This document shows positions 45,834-57,449 of a stretch of 64,000 bases of DNA, one piece after another. Under the pieces are notes generated by a model. It ran no database searches and was not told the origin of the DNA. It was given only the letters and a program-made list of their open reading frames with translations. Made by a program: the position numbers and the translations under genes. Source of the stretch: Polytrichum commune (Eukaryota > Streptophyta > Polytrichopsida > Polytrichales > Polytrichaceae); NCBI GenBank assembly GCA_950295325.1, contig OX485805.1:17409501-17473500 (forward strand), written 5' to 3'. The first letter of the stretch is position 1. Each line of letters begins with the position of its first letter.

Positions 45834-48800
45834 TCAAATCATCGTGGATTGTCTTGACTGAAGGCCTTTACTAAGCAACTGTGCATCAGATTTTGTGCCA
45901 CTAGAACTAGAAGATTCCATTGACGATGCTACATCATATCCCATACTTGATATCTCAAATGCATTAGCATGATGAACCTCCTCACCTAAGCTTACATCGG
46001 ACTCATATAGAGGGTGCTCAATTGCCATCAACCCGGATTTTCTAAATGTTTGTATCACCTGACGCATGAATGGCCTCTCGAAGCTGTTAATCTTCACGCA
46101 ACGCAATGCTAGCTCCACAAGGCTTGCAAACTCATCTTTGTTATACTCATCTCCCAAAGTAGGATCAACCAAATCATACAACAATTCGGACATCCAAGCT
46201 TCGCGCACCTACCCACCACAAAACAAATATTTTTGGTTATTATTGAAATTATTTTGTCCAACCACATAGATGTCCTCAAACTTGGCTACCAAATAAGCCA
46301 AACTTTTGATATCCAAGAGAGACTTTCAATATAATTTTAGGTTGCCATTTTTCAAACTCAAATCTTGCCTGGTTAGCAATTCCCATTGGCTTTAGACCTG
46401 TCAAGATCTCCATCAACACGATCCCAAACGCATATACGTCACTCTTGTCCGTAAGCAAGCCTGTTTCATGGTATCTGCAAATAAGGTCACATGAACAACA
46501 TTAACCAAAACAAACCATCAAGCTTAATTTAGTTGGTTTGCATGTGAATCCAAGAAAAGGTACACCCAAAACCAATACTAAGCCTAAAAATAACACTATC
46601 TACCACAATCATATATTTGAAGCCCCTAAATTTATGACCAATAGATAGTGCTATTGTTTGATCTAATGTTGGTTTTGGTGTACATACCTTAATCAACATG
46701 TGAAGAGAGCAATGGGAGCATGACAAGAGCCAATGGCAAACTAGATACTATATGATCAACGCCGAGTCTGTACTATTTCAAGATTTTGAGATGTTGAAAT
46801 CTTACTCTGGATCAAGATAACCTGGAGTCCCCTTTACGATTGTTGTGATGTGGGTGGCATCCTCTTGCCCAATGGCTTTCAATTTAGAAAGTCCAAAATC
46901 CGCCACTTTGGCATCCATCTTGTTTGTGAGCAAAATGTTGGTACTTTTCACATCACGATGAATGATTGAAGGGGAGCATTTATCATGTAAATACTCCAAC
47001 CCTACACAAAAACCACATGAAAGGACCTCCAAGCCATGTCCATAAGTTGAGTTCGCAAATAAAGAAATACCTAAGTCGAATATCTACGACTCATCCTCAC
47101 AAGACCACATTGCAAGTAAGCATGGGAAAATATAACTTGGTACCTTCTGCGATTTGATGGGCAATAGTTGTTCTTTGTCTCCAAGTCAAGGGATTCATAG
47201 CAACATTTTCCCCTGCACACCAACTTGAGCCATGAGCCATGAGAGAGGGAGATGAGCAACCCCCGGGCCCTCCACTCTTCATAGGTTACATACGAACTAA
47301 TGTGAGTGTTAAAGAAAGTATTACTTGAGACATTAACATATATATAGTATATCGTTTAAGGGAGTGGTAGTGTTTCTCTCTAGTGTGTATAAAAGGAATA
47401 ACTAGTAAGAATGTTCAAATGGAGGTAGACGTACAGATGGCCCTAAAGACTCTAAAGGTCCCAAAAACTCTATTTGAGAAAATTTTGAGAAGGTTAGATA
47501 TACATTTTAAGGTTAGATTGTAATAACTTACAACACATGGTGACAAAACTTCAATAACTTTCTTAATGGAAAGTGAAAGTGAAAGTGAACTTGTGCATCC
47601 GTAACAAAGACCTCTCTTTTTTCCATGATTTATATTATAGTGCATGTAGTAGACTCGGCATATTTTGCACCGAATTGGAGTCTGTAGTATAAACGCACGA
47701 GTCTATTATCTTGTGTACAATTAATAGGTATACCTTTCTTTTTCTCTTGATGTTCTCAATTATAAGGGCTTTTATTCATGGTCACCCACGCACGTAACAT
47801 TTTAGTCGAATTCCAGTGAAGAGTGGATCCTGCAGGGAGCCACTCCTCAAGCATGTTAGAGGAAATGTAAATTAGTGTCTCTTGTATGTCTGCTTAAACT
47901 AGTTTTCACTTTAGTTCTTAGAAACCTAAATCTCATGGACTCATGTGGTACATACCTCCCAAATCTTACTTTGAGCTCAGAATGCAGAATATTATATATA
48001 CTAAGGAAACCTTGATTTCATAAGTCAATATGAAGTTTATCTTCTCAACTTTTCTTAGAACAGACTTATCAGCTTCAATGCTAATGGTATCCTGTCTTGT
48101 AAGCCGTTGATTACAACAAGCTACATTGTCTCAATACTCATTGAGCACTTCCGAACTCATTCTCCATTTGACAGAATTATGATTTCTGTCGTGTTTGGGC
48201 TATGAAATGGAAGTAAAGAGATGATGCTCAATCTCCTAGAATGTTGCATTGCTCAAAGTCAACTTATCAGACATTGTAGGCTAGTTGTGCATTGCAATTG
48301 ACGCGAGCCATTAGTCCTGGATATCGGCCTTATCAAAGAGATAATAATATGTGAGTTAGTGCTTTGGCCAAAGAGATTGTAAGATAGACGGTTTGTGAGC
48401 ACCTTGCAGTCTTTGTCGCAAATCTCCACCACCCATATACTCGTAAATGAGGACCTGGCATTTTCGCGTGCAGCTATAGCCCAGAAGAGAAACCAGGTGC
48501 TTGTGATGCACCTTGGATAGCAACTCGATCTGGAAACTCATTCGGCCATGTTAGAGTGTCTGGAGAACAACTGATGAATTCCTTCAAAGTAAAGTCAAAG
48601 TGCAAAAGTCTGTGTCATGGTCTGATCGTCCATCAGTGTGCATGAGAACCACCCAAATATTGTGCGCTGACCTCATTGTAAAACTCCACTTTGGTTTGGT
48701 GCGAGTCTGTCGACAAGACTTTTGCTGCAATTTCTTGTCCATCTGGCAACTTGCCAAAGAACACATCACCAAATCCACCTACTCCTATCACTTTGCTGAA

Positions 48801-50217
48801 ATTATTTGTTGCTTTCTTGATCTTCGTCGATGAAAATACTTGCGATAGCCCACCGGTTTTTTGCAATCGCTGTCGGAAACCCTTCTCCGTAGGGTCAAGA
48901 AAGCCTGAAGGGGCATGGCAACGATTTGTGTCTAGATTAGAAAAGGTTGGCAGTTTAGAATGTCGTTCTTGGAACTAGTTAGAATCCTTGACAAGCATGC
49001 AAGAGTTTCTTCATGGAATAGACACACTTACTTGGCTCTAGGGCAAAATACAACCCCAAGGCTGTTAGGACGACCACGAAGCCTCCACCAAGCACGCCCA
49101 CTGTTATCCAAGTAATACTACTAGATTTGTTGCTGCTATTGGGTGACGCAGGTGGGGAACTACTAGTAGCAACTGAGTTTGTCCAATACGGGGTCTTGGA
49201 CCGATCCAAAATGTCCACAATAGCTAATTGCCCATTTTCATAATTCAATGTGAGAAACCAGCTCACATTCTCGTTTCCCACAATATTGGTGGAATTCCAA
49301 TAAAGTATACTTGAATTCTTTCCACGAAGTTCGAGCCGACCATCCCTCTGCAGGGTGAGCTGACACTCCCGATTCTCGCTACTATTCGTGCCCGTTTCCC
49401 AAAGCACACTCTTGACACTCCCGTTACTGAACAACGCTTTGGATTGCAAATTGCAATCCGTTCCTAATGCGAGCACAAATTGCCCATTTATTGAGCCGTT
49501 TGCGGTTTGCAACTTGAAGCCTTGCGAAAGGAAATACTCCGCAGGCATGTAGGGGAAATCGACGAGGGAGCTCTCGGGTTTCCATGCCGACTCCGGAGGG
49601 AAAGGATATCCTATCGTTTCTAGAGTTCCCGATGTGTTTGACGGGGTAAAGTATGGTTGCAAAGACCTATATTCCACGACTTGGGTACTGAGGTGGTCCA
49701 CGTAATCGTACAAAGTGTAGCTTCCGTCGCTCTTGAGAATCAAAAAGTTGTGTATGCTTGCATTGCTTTTCGTCTGGGTGCTGGAGCTCCAAATGGCATT
49801 TTGCCCAACAAGTTCCGTATTGTTGTTGACGAAGTTGTAGAGCACGAGGTTTGCGTCAAACTGCAAGATAAGGCTACAATTCCGTGCACTCGAGGGCCCT
49901 GGAATACTTGTGTTGGTGGACTCATAGGGGAGGTTGGTAGAATTGTACAAAATAAGGTCGCAGTCTGGCTGTAACACTAGGTGAACATCAGAAATATTAA
50001 GGTACTGTCTGGCGTGTAAGTTAACCGTATTGGATGCAACGTAAACACCTACACCCAGGCCTCCTGGAACTACGCAAGATATCATTGCAACACTTGTAAA
50101 CAGAAGAAAAGGAAGAAGACGAGACATGTCAAAAGCATGCTTCACCATCCTGTGATGATCAAGACTTGATGTCCTCTCCACGTAAGATTTCCGACGTCTA
50201 CTACACTTTTGACTCAT
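45834..50217 (-). CDS. Bulb-type lectin receptor-like kinase, eight exons
   Basis: Exons on the minus strand: 50217-48993, 48904-48672, 48529-48403, 47212-47144, 47001-46806, 46474-46369, 46208-45834; joins were checked codon by codon, and a further short exon is not excluded. The product would be a plasma-membrane receptor kinase. Signal peptide [18 protein letters not shown] starts at an internal ATG (50127), likelier than the upstream one at 50217. Lectin-like repeats [10 protein letters not shown] and [10 protein letters not shown] follow in an Asn-glycosylation-rich ectodomain, then the membrane helix [20 protein letters not shown]. The kinase has [13 protein letters not shown] (Gly loop), IAAK (VAIK Lys), [13 protein letters not shown] (catalytic loop), [17 protein letters not shown] and [16 protein letters not shown]. 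All catalytic residues are present and no stops occur, so it looks functional. The intron after 46369 has a GC donor. Ligand unknown. Confidence 0.85.
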
Positions 50218-50756
50218 AGTATCGTCTCAACAGGAACAAAATGAAAACTTTGATGTGTTTGCAACGGGTATAAGGATTTTGGTTGCAGTTTCATCAAAAT
50301 AGGTCCTTGATTTACAACAATAGTGTGGTGACACTAGGTCGCAAACCCATGACCGCAATGGCATGGTCCAGATCAACAAACAAACCTCCACGTACCTAAA
50401 TATCGTTCGACTAACTGTGCAGTTGCAAATACCCCCGTTGTTGCGATGCCAATTACTAGAAGCGGTTTCGAAGAAAAATTGCGATCGATTTGGAACAACG
50501 GTTTCTTGTCGAAGTGCACGATTTCGACAAGAACCTACGAGGTTCCGAAACCGCCACCTCAATCCAAACCCTGCCAGAGTAGACTGAACTCTGAATCCTC
50601 AACACGCATGGAAGGTGAAGGACAGATCCTTTGCAAGAATCAACCATCTAGCTGTTTGCAGGTTCCAGTTGTGTTACAAGAAGTTGGTTTTTCAAGACTG
50701 TGGCACAAAAGACGGATTTGTGTGGAACTGCATGCACAATGACGGTTCAATAAGTC
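50218..50756. promoter_or_regulatory. Upstream region of the receptor kinase gene with nested inverted repeat
   Basis: GCGGTTTCG (50461-50469) pairs with CGAAACCGC (50547-50555) and encloses TTCTTGTCGAA (about 50502) pairing with TTCGACAAGAA (about 50523). This makes a possible cruciform roughly 250-350 bp upstream of the start codon. No gene is seen here; promoter location is inferred from position only. Confidence 0.35.
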
Positions 50757-50855
50757 AACCAACTTTCCTTGATCTAAATCTACCGACCTTCCTTGAATTA
50801 AATCCACCGGCTTTCCTTGATCTAATTATACCGACTTTTCTTGATCTAAGTTAAT
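50757..50855. repeat. Four tandem 24-bp units
   Basis: Units of the form CC(A/G)(A/G)C(T/C)TTCCTTGATCTAAAT..A repeat four times with few changes, ending just before the start of segmental copy B. Confidence 0.8.
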
Positions 50856-51158
50856 TGTACCGCCCGGGCCCGGCCTCTAGGTGTAAAGCGGCCCTAATTT
50901 CCTGATGAAATTTATGCATGTGGTCACAGGATGCATGTGGTCACCTGACTGGTTTGGCTGTTGTAATGCCCATTGCCCATGTCTTCATAGAGTTGATTAC
51001 ATTTTCAGCTGAGGTCATGCTGGCAAGTGTCCAGCTCGTATACATATATCTTTGTCAACCGATCAAGTGGATACTATATATAGAGACTGGCAAGCATCAC
51101 CAAAGTTCCAAGAATACCCAGTATTATTTCTCACTCTCTACAAGTGGATGGTTCGACT

Positions 51159-52322
51159 CAGGGGTGCTTTTTCACAAAGTTCTTACCCGTCCACATCCAA
51201 AAACCTTGAATTGAAAGGCAAAAAAAATTGCAACCCGTCCCAAAACCGGTAATTTCTAAACCAATCCGTTCATGAAAAGGTTAAAGAAAAAAATTAATTG
51301 ATAAAGATAACCCGGAAGATGTCCACATGTGATTGGTTGGACTTGGAAACAATAGTATCTTCCTTCAATTCTGCTTTATCTATTTTAGCTGCCACCTGCC
51401 CCATTTCGTCCACATAGACTAGTTCAAAGAAACGGACTCAGATCCTTCAAAGCAGCTTCTTGTCTCCTTCATCCTCTCTCTCGGGATTGTATCTGCTTCC
51501 GAAGATACCGATCATATCTTCCAATTCTTCTTTCCATGTCGCGGTTTGAACCGGTTGCGGTGATGAGTGCCGTTTCTTTTCCTCTTTTTTTTCCTAAGTT
51601 GCACTTTCTGACCTGGTCTTTAAGTTCATCCTTTCCCCTGGTCAATCAATTGGCCTGGTTTGAGTAACTTGTGGAGAAGAGTTATGGTGATTCCAGTGAG
51701 CATTGCAATATGTGAGAGGGGTTTTTCTAAACAAAACCTTATCAAAAGTCATCTACATACTAGGTTGAAGTTAGAAACTTTAGATGCTTTGATGTGCATT
51801 TCATGTGTAAATATTCCAATTGAAAACATCAATTGGAATGCAGTGATGCTTGTTTGGAGAAACATGAAGGATAGGAGAATTCATCCATTTCTTTGAAGGG
51901 TAAGTAGCTCTTTGTTTTTAAAATTTTGAACATGTTTATATATACTAATTCATATTCAATTACTAAGTTTACCTTCAATTATAATCTTTGACATTATGTT
52001 AAAAAGGTTCTAAATTTTGTGGTTGACGAATTAATGTATGCAAGTGAATCAAGCACTTCAAGATTGATATTTTGATTGGGTATTAGTGGTTTGATTACAT
52101 TATGCTTATATTCACATGTCATATATGACATAATGTAATTGATATTTGTATTATTTCTTTTTTTTGGAAAATTTTTAATTTAAAAATTGTATTTTTAGAA
52201 CTTGTCCAAAGTGAATTTGACACGTCCCAAAATCGGTTCATTTTCTAAGAACCCGTCCACTGGAAATGTTTTTATGAACATGTCCCTAGACATGTTAAGG
52301 ACCTTGTGAAAAATCACCACTG
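51159..52322. mobile_element. hAT element, 1,164 bp, 8-bp TSD GTTCGACT
   Basis: Flanked by GTTCGACT at 51151-51158 and 52323-52330. The ends CAGGGGTGCTTTTTCACAA and TTGTGAAAAATCACCACTG are inverted repeats with the CAGGG-type hAT terminus. Encodes only a C-terminal transposase remnant, so it is an internally deleted derivative. Confidence 0.85.
51660..51896 (+). pseudogene. hAT transposase C-terminal dimerisation domain remnant
   Basis: The frame reads IPVSIAICERGFSKQNLIKS, then TRLKLETLDALMCIS and WNAVMLVWRNMKDRR. This is the hATC dimerisation signature (S.A.CERGFS.QN.IK...R..L..ETL..LM). The DDE catalytic domain and BED finger are absent. It begins inside the element and ends at TGA 51894. 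Confidence 0.85.
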
Positions 52323-52453
52323 GTTCGACTCCCTTGACCTCAACAGAGCAATCGAATTTGCGAACTGATTACTATTTCCAAGAGCTGTTTTTGAGCTCTG
52401 TGCTGTTGATTCCCTCTCATCACTTGACCTTCTTCGAACCAGGGGTATGCTAA

Positions 52454-52805
52454 GGGCCACTTTCACACACGAGCCAAGAGCCATGACCATGAAATTGTGA
52501 GATCTGAAAAGAAAGTGTCCAAGGCCGTCCCAAATCACCTCCAACATCATATCGTGTGGTCATGGATCCTCAGGTGTAGTGTGAAGTCATGTGTGACCGG
52601 GTCCTCAATCAAATGCTATTTCAATGAATTTCTATTCATGCGAGTCCTCCCACATGATAAAATAGAATAAACCAACGGTTGTAAGCGTTCGGAGTGTCAT
52701 GGTCTCCTGATTTTGTGTTAGGCCTACCGCCAAGAGGTGGTTTTTGAAAATAGTTCAAGTGACCATGAAACATGATCCATTCGATGCCATGTAGGAATCC
52801 ATGTA
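52454..52805. mobile_element. PIF/Harbinger-like MITE, right-truncated
   Basis: Starts GGGCCACTTTCACACACGAG after TAA, paralogous to 3413-3917, but its right end is deleted together with the flank up to the point matching 4028. Confidence 0.6.
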
Positions 52806-52828
52806 GACTTATGGGACTAAAATTTACA

Positions 52829-53011
52829 TCAAGATGGTGTCAAATTGGCTAGATCTATGGAGTGGCATAGTGCAATAACTTCCATGAGGTAGAGGCTAAT
52901 GTCAACTTGATGGTTTCTTTGAAAGAAAGACTTCATCCTCTCTAATGCTACCTTCTCAAATAGTGATTGGAACTTATCTCTAATGGAGTTATACATGGGA
53001 CATTCCAACAC
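52829..53011 (-). pseudogene. LINE C-terminal end (copy B)
   Basis: Reads LECPMYNSIRDKFQSLFEKV to IALCHSIDLANLTPS, nearly identical to 4230-4048. Separated from its upstream part (56960-57325) by the solo LTR. Confidence 0.7.
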
Positions 53012-53728
53012 AAAATGTGCTTCAATTTCAACTACATTATAAGATTAGGGATTACCTCCACCATGCTCTAACTCAAGGACTTTCCCAAATACAAAGGTGA
53101 ATTGTACTTGAAGCAACTATTCATACCACCACAACGCAACATCATTGTTGCTTATCGCATGTGAGCCCAAAATGGTGCCCACATATCAAGTTAACCTTAA
53201 TAACATCCAAACATTAGTAGTAACGTTTTGATTGAGTTAGTTTAGACGTTAGGAGGTTTGAAGTTTAGCAACTAAGTGGGATTAAGTTGAGTTGGGAAAT
53301 GGTGTCCTATTAAAATGAAAAGACCAAAAAAGTAAGTAATTAGTTTAATTAAGTTTTAGGTGCCACTTAAGTTTGAGTGGTTTTAGGTTAGGACTTTTAA
53401 GTGTTTAAACTGCAGGCATTGGTCATTTAGGCCTTGTGCACTGTTCGTTAAGGGAGAGCTCCCTCTCGGCAAGGGGAAGTGGATCAGAGCTGGATTTCTG
53501 GGCCCAGTTCGGGGGTCCCTAGAAGCCTGAGGGTTGTGCTCATTCTCCTCTCTCTTAGAGGCGGCAGGGGAGCTGGGGCTACGAGGGCGAAGCCCTGCCC
53601 AACAATGCAACTACTTCGGGAACATGGGGGGCATGCATGAATGAAAGGAAGGGGACCTAAGGAGATGCACAAGGAGAATGTGGCCGCAAGCTAGCATTTT
53701 TATTTGGGTAAAAGGGCAGCCGAACGGT

Positions 53729-55328
53729 GGCTAGGGTGAACCAACTCCCACACTCGTACCTTCCGGGGATGAAGGCCTCGCGGATGACACTGAAAACGTC
53801 ATCCTTCTTTATGGGAAAGCCCTCCTTTAGAAAGCCTATCTTTATGGCATGGGAAATATAGGGAGGACGTTAAGTACCCCCCCACGAACTTTTCGGGGGG
53901 GGGGGGGGGGGAATATTTTGTCAGGGGCGGCCCCTCGACATTTTTTCTGCACCTGACCGAAAATTGTTGCCCGCCCGCCCGATTTCGAAAAAACTAGTGT
54001 ACTTGCATTTTTGAAGGCTACTTGTCCACAAATCCCATATTGAGTGCACTTCATTTTCAAGGTCTCAAATCCAATATATATGTTCACTTCCATTGAGTAA
54101 ATAAGCAATTGACTACATTTCATTTTCAAAGTGAAACCGTCAATAAAGCATGCAATTAACTTGGAAGTCAAAAACATTACAAAATTCTCATTAATACTGA
54201 GGTTATAATTTTTGTCACTTACAATTGAAAGGGACCTTGTCATTCTAAAATGAAACGAAAATTCATGATTTATTTATTTTATTTTAATATAATATAGTTA
54301 ATACCTTCTACTATCACAAAGTTTCCATATGCATTTAAACTAGTAAAGTAAGATTGAATGCAACTAAGTCTAATAATTTATGGTTAATCCTAATGAATTG
54401 TATTCAAGCCCAATTAAATCAGAAAATATGCTTACCAAATTAATTAAGCCTAATTAATCATAAATTATATTTACTGGAGTTAATTCCATTTAAATCATGA
54501 CTAATTCCAATAAGTACATTTTATAATTAATTAGGGTAATTGATTTGGTACGCATATTTTCTGATTTAATTGGGCTTGAATACGATTCATTAGGATTAAC
54601 CATAAATTATTAGACTTAGTTGCATTCAATCTTACTTTACTAATTTAAATGCGTATGAAAACTTTGTGATTGTAGAAGGTATTAAATATATAATATATAA
54701 TATATACAATATTATACTATTATACTATAGTATATAATACATTAAAAACATAATACTATAATACAGTATATTATATTTAATATAAATAAATAAATCATGG
54801 ATTTTAGTTTCATTTTAGAATGACAAGGTCCCTTTCAATTGTAAGTGACAAAAATTATAACCTCAGTATTAATGAGAATTTTGTAATGTTTTTGACTTCC
54901 AAGTTAATTGCATGCTTTATTGACGGTTTCACTTTGAAAATGAAATGTAGTCAATTGCTTATTTACTCAATGGAAGTGAACATATATATTGGATTTGAGA
55001 CCTTGAAAATGAAGTGCACTCAATATGGGATTTGTGGACAAGTAGCCTTCAAAAATGCAAGTACACTAGTTTTTTCGAAATCGGGCGGGCGGGCAACAGT
55101 TTTTGGTTGGGTGCAAAAAAAATGTCGAGGGGCTGCCCCTGACAGAATATCCCCCCCCCCCCCGAAAAGTTCGTGGGGGATACTTAACGTCCTCCCTATA
55201 TTTCCCATGCCACAAAGATAGGCTTTCTAAAGGAGGGCTTTCCCATAAAGAAGGATGACGTTTTCAGTGTCATCCGCGAGGCCTTCATCCCCCGAAGGTA
55301 CAAGTGTGGGAGTTGGTTCACCCTAGCC
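53729..55328. mobile_element. Foldback Mutator-like element, 1.6 kb, 9-bp TSD CCGAACGGT
   Basis: Almost the whole element is one inverted repeat: arms of about 700-750 bp meet near 54490 with a minimal loop. The ends GGCTAGGGTGAACCAACTCC and its inverse are flanked by CCGAACGGT (53720-53728 and 55329-55337). Nine-bp TSDs with very long TIRs fit a non-autonomous MULE. The right arm has an extra AT-rich block at about 54690-54790, and both arms hold a poly-G/poly-C tract. Identical open frames on opposite strands (54243-53842 and 54820-55221) are a consequence of the inverted repeat; I do not treat them as genes. Confidence 0.88.
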
Positions 55329-56025
55329 CCGAACGGTTGGCATCAACCACCGAATCCGAGGTGGCTCTTTGGAAACAGAAGGCAAGTAAAGAAAAAAAGA
55401 AAAAAGTTCACTTCGAATTCACAAGTGGGAAGCAGGCGGCAAGGTACTGTGCGATGGCAACATTGAATGGAGGTCGAAGTTGAGTCAATACTGTGAAGGG
55501 CCGGAGGAGGAGGTAGCAGGTGCGGTGGGTGGCTGCAAAATATCGACTGACCCGGATCTCTGGGTTGTGAGGATTCCTGATCATCACAATTAAGTAAGCT
55601 GGTTTTGAGGTGTGTGGGTTCGAGGCGTGAGAATTGTATGGGAGGGGCTGGCTGAATTCACAACTGATGATTCAATTCATGCATGCATCAACTGGGAGCT
55701 GAAGGAGGGGGTCGACACACTCCGACTCCTGGATCAGGAATGTTGATGCCACTGAGTGGTCGGAGAATCAGAGGGGCGGACTCGAATTTCAGTGCCACAG
55801 TAGCTAGAAATCCAGGAATGCCGATCTCATAAGTCAATCAATTACAGTGCCGAGGAAGCGGCTTGGGCAACAGGGATGTTACTATCATTAGCCGCATTGA
55901 GATATTGAGGAGGATTGGACATTGGCCGCAACTTGCGGTTCGACTGAGAGGCAGTCTGATTGCGGTGAATGTGGGAAGGAAGGAGAGCTTACTGGGCTGC
56001 CCAGTGGCAGTGTATATAGACAGTG

Positions 56026-56308
56026 CACTACACCAAATATGATATTTATTAGTGTTAGACATAAATGCGCCGCCGCCGCCGCCTTCCTTGTTGCCACCTC
56101 TTTCCTAGAAACAGTCAATCGTCTTCCTTGTTGCCACCTCTTTTCTACTAAACACTAAATTCGTGCATGTAACTTTCACATATTACCATAGATGATATTT
56201 AGTGTTTGAGTTTACATTTAATGTTACTTACTTTCATAGGGTTAGTGATATTTAGTGTAGTGTTCGTATTTAGTGTATCTAACACTAAATATCATATTTT
56301 GTGTAGTG
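56026..56308. mobile_element. CACTA-like MITE, 283 bp
   Basis: Begins CACTACACCAAATATGATAT and ends ATATCATATTTTGTGTAGTG, an inverted repeat of about 30 bp (extending through TTAGTGTTAGA). CACTAC termini are typical of CACTA/EnSpm relatives, though I could not confirm a 3-bp TSD. A (GCC)n tract lies inside at about 56070. Confidence 0.65.
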
Positions 56309-56959
56309 CAAGGAGTCGGGACAGAGGTGGCAGCCGGAGGTGAGAAAACAGAGTAGTCAACCAGCTTACTGGTTCCCAACTGCCAACCGCAGAAGTGACT
56401 AAGCTTTGGCTGCTGGAATCAGCAACCTACCACTGTCTGATAAGGTGGGTCCAGTAGGGTTGAGCTGGGTTTAAGGAAGATTAGCGAAGTTGTAATTAGT
56501 GAGCAACCCTTAATTAGAGATTGGGATTGATTAAATAGTTTAGTTGAATAGTTATTAGGTCATTGGGTAGAGTGTGGTGATGGGTATGGGCAAGCCAAGT
56601 GTGTCATTGGCGTTGCTCCCAGGCTTTGTAAATTGGTGAGGGTAGTTCGTTGACTCGCAGTGCATGCAATTGTTGGAATTGTGATTTGGTAATGACTGTA
56701 AGGGAACAGGGTATTTCTAAATACTCTGGACCCTTTGATCTTGAATAAAACTTGTGTGTTGGAAATTTATACTGTGGGAGCATTGGGAGCCAAGTTCCAA
56801 GGAGATGTTGGTGTCAATCAAGTGCATGTGAGCCTTAGGCTCCCACCCAGATTACGATGCACAAGGGTGGGAGTTTAGGGCTGACATCGCACCTCAAATC
56901 ATAAACTTGTCATCGAAAATGGACATTGGTCAACTATCGGGATCTCTAGATACAATATA

Positions 56960-57325
56960 TTATGCCATTTTTGCATAAGTTTCATAATGAGATAGACCCA
57001 ATGATGCCTTCCACGTGGTTGTCGATTTGTGCCAAGTGTTAGCTCCTTGTTCAGCAAGGTGTTGGGAGAGTGATGTTGCTTGACTAACTAACCAAGAGGA
57101 AGGTAGGTGGGCAAGCCATTGTTGAAATTTCATTAAATTAAGAGCATATAATTCCATGTAAAGTTCTCCAAGTTCAACCAATAGAATGTGATAGGTTGTC
57201 AAAGGATGCACTTTGACGTGAGGCATCATGTGTATCTTCATGCCCTTCTCGAAAACCTTCCAACGAAAGTTTTTCAAGTCACCTCCCCAAATTTCAATGC
57301 CATATGTCAAAATTGGGAGCACCAA
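56960..57325 (-). pseudogene. LINE C-terminal half (copy B)
   Basis: Reads LPILTYGIEIWGGDLKNF, then KVFEKGMKIHMMPHVKVH, then LPSSWLVSQATSLSQHLAEQ. Here the IEIWGG region is preserved; it is lost in copy A, where a small deletion removed GIEIWGGD. Part of the same decayed element as 61750-64000. Confidence 0.72.
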
Positions 57326-57449
57326 AGCCTTAGGGTGCCCATCAAGACATTCTTTTTGAATTTTTTTGCCTTTTACTTATTGGTTGAAAGTGTCCATGTG
57401 AGTAGAAATCAATCCCAATATATTTGTATTCATGAGTTATCTTAAATTG

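Larger units (their letters stand above)
53160..56886. mobile_element. Solo-LTR-like insertion, 3,727 bp including nested elements, TSD TCGCA
   Basis: Inserted in copy B of the LINE; copy A has the empty site at about 4370-4378. Flanked by the 5-bp duplication TCGCA (53155-53159 and 56887-56891). Starts TGTGAGCCC and ends GGGCTGACA, the TG...CA and inverted-terminus pattern of LTRs. Removing the nested foldback element and MITE leaves about 1.8 kb with no gag-pol coding, fitting a solo LTR. A possible polyadenylation signal (GAATAAAAC) lies near 56743. Confidence 0.7.

Noticed and set aside
53842-55221. Two identical 133-codon ORFs as a duplicated gene
   Set aside because: They are the two arms of one inverted repeat and read through poly-G/C tracts; no domain.
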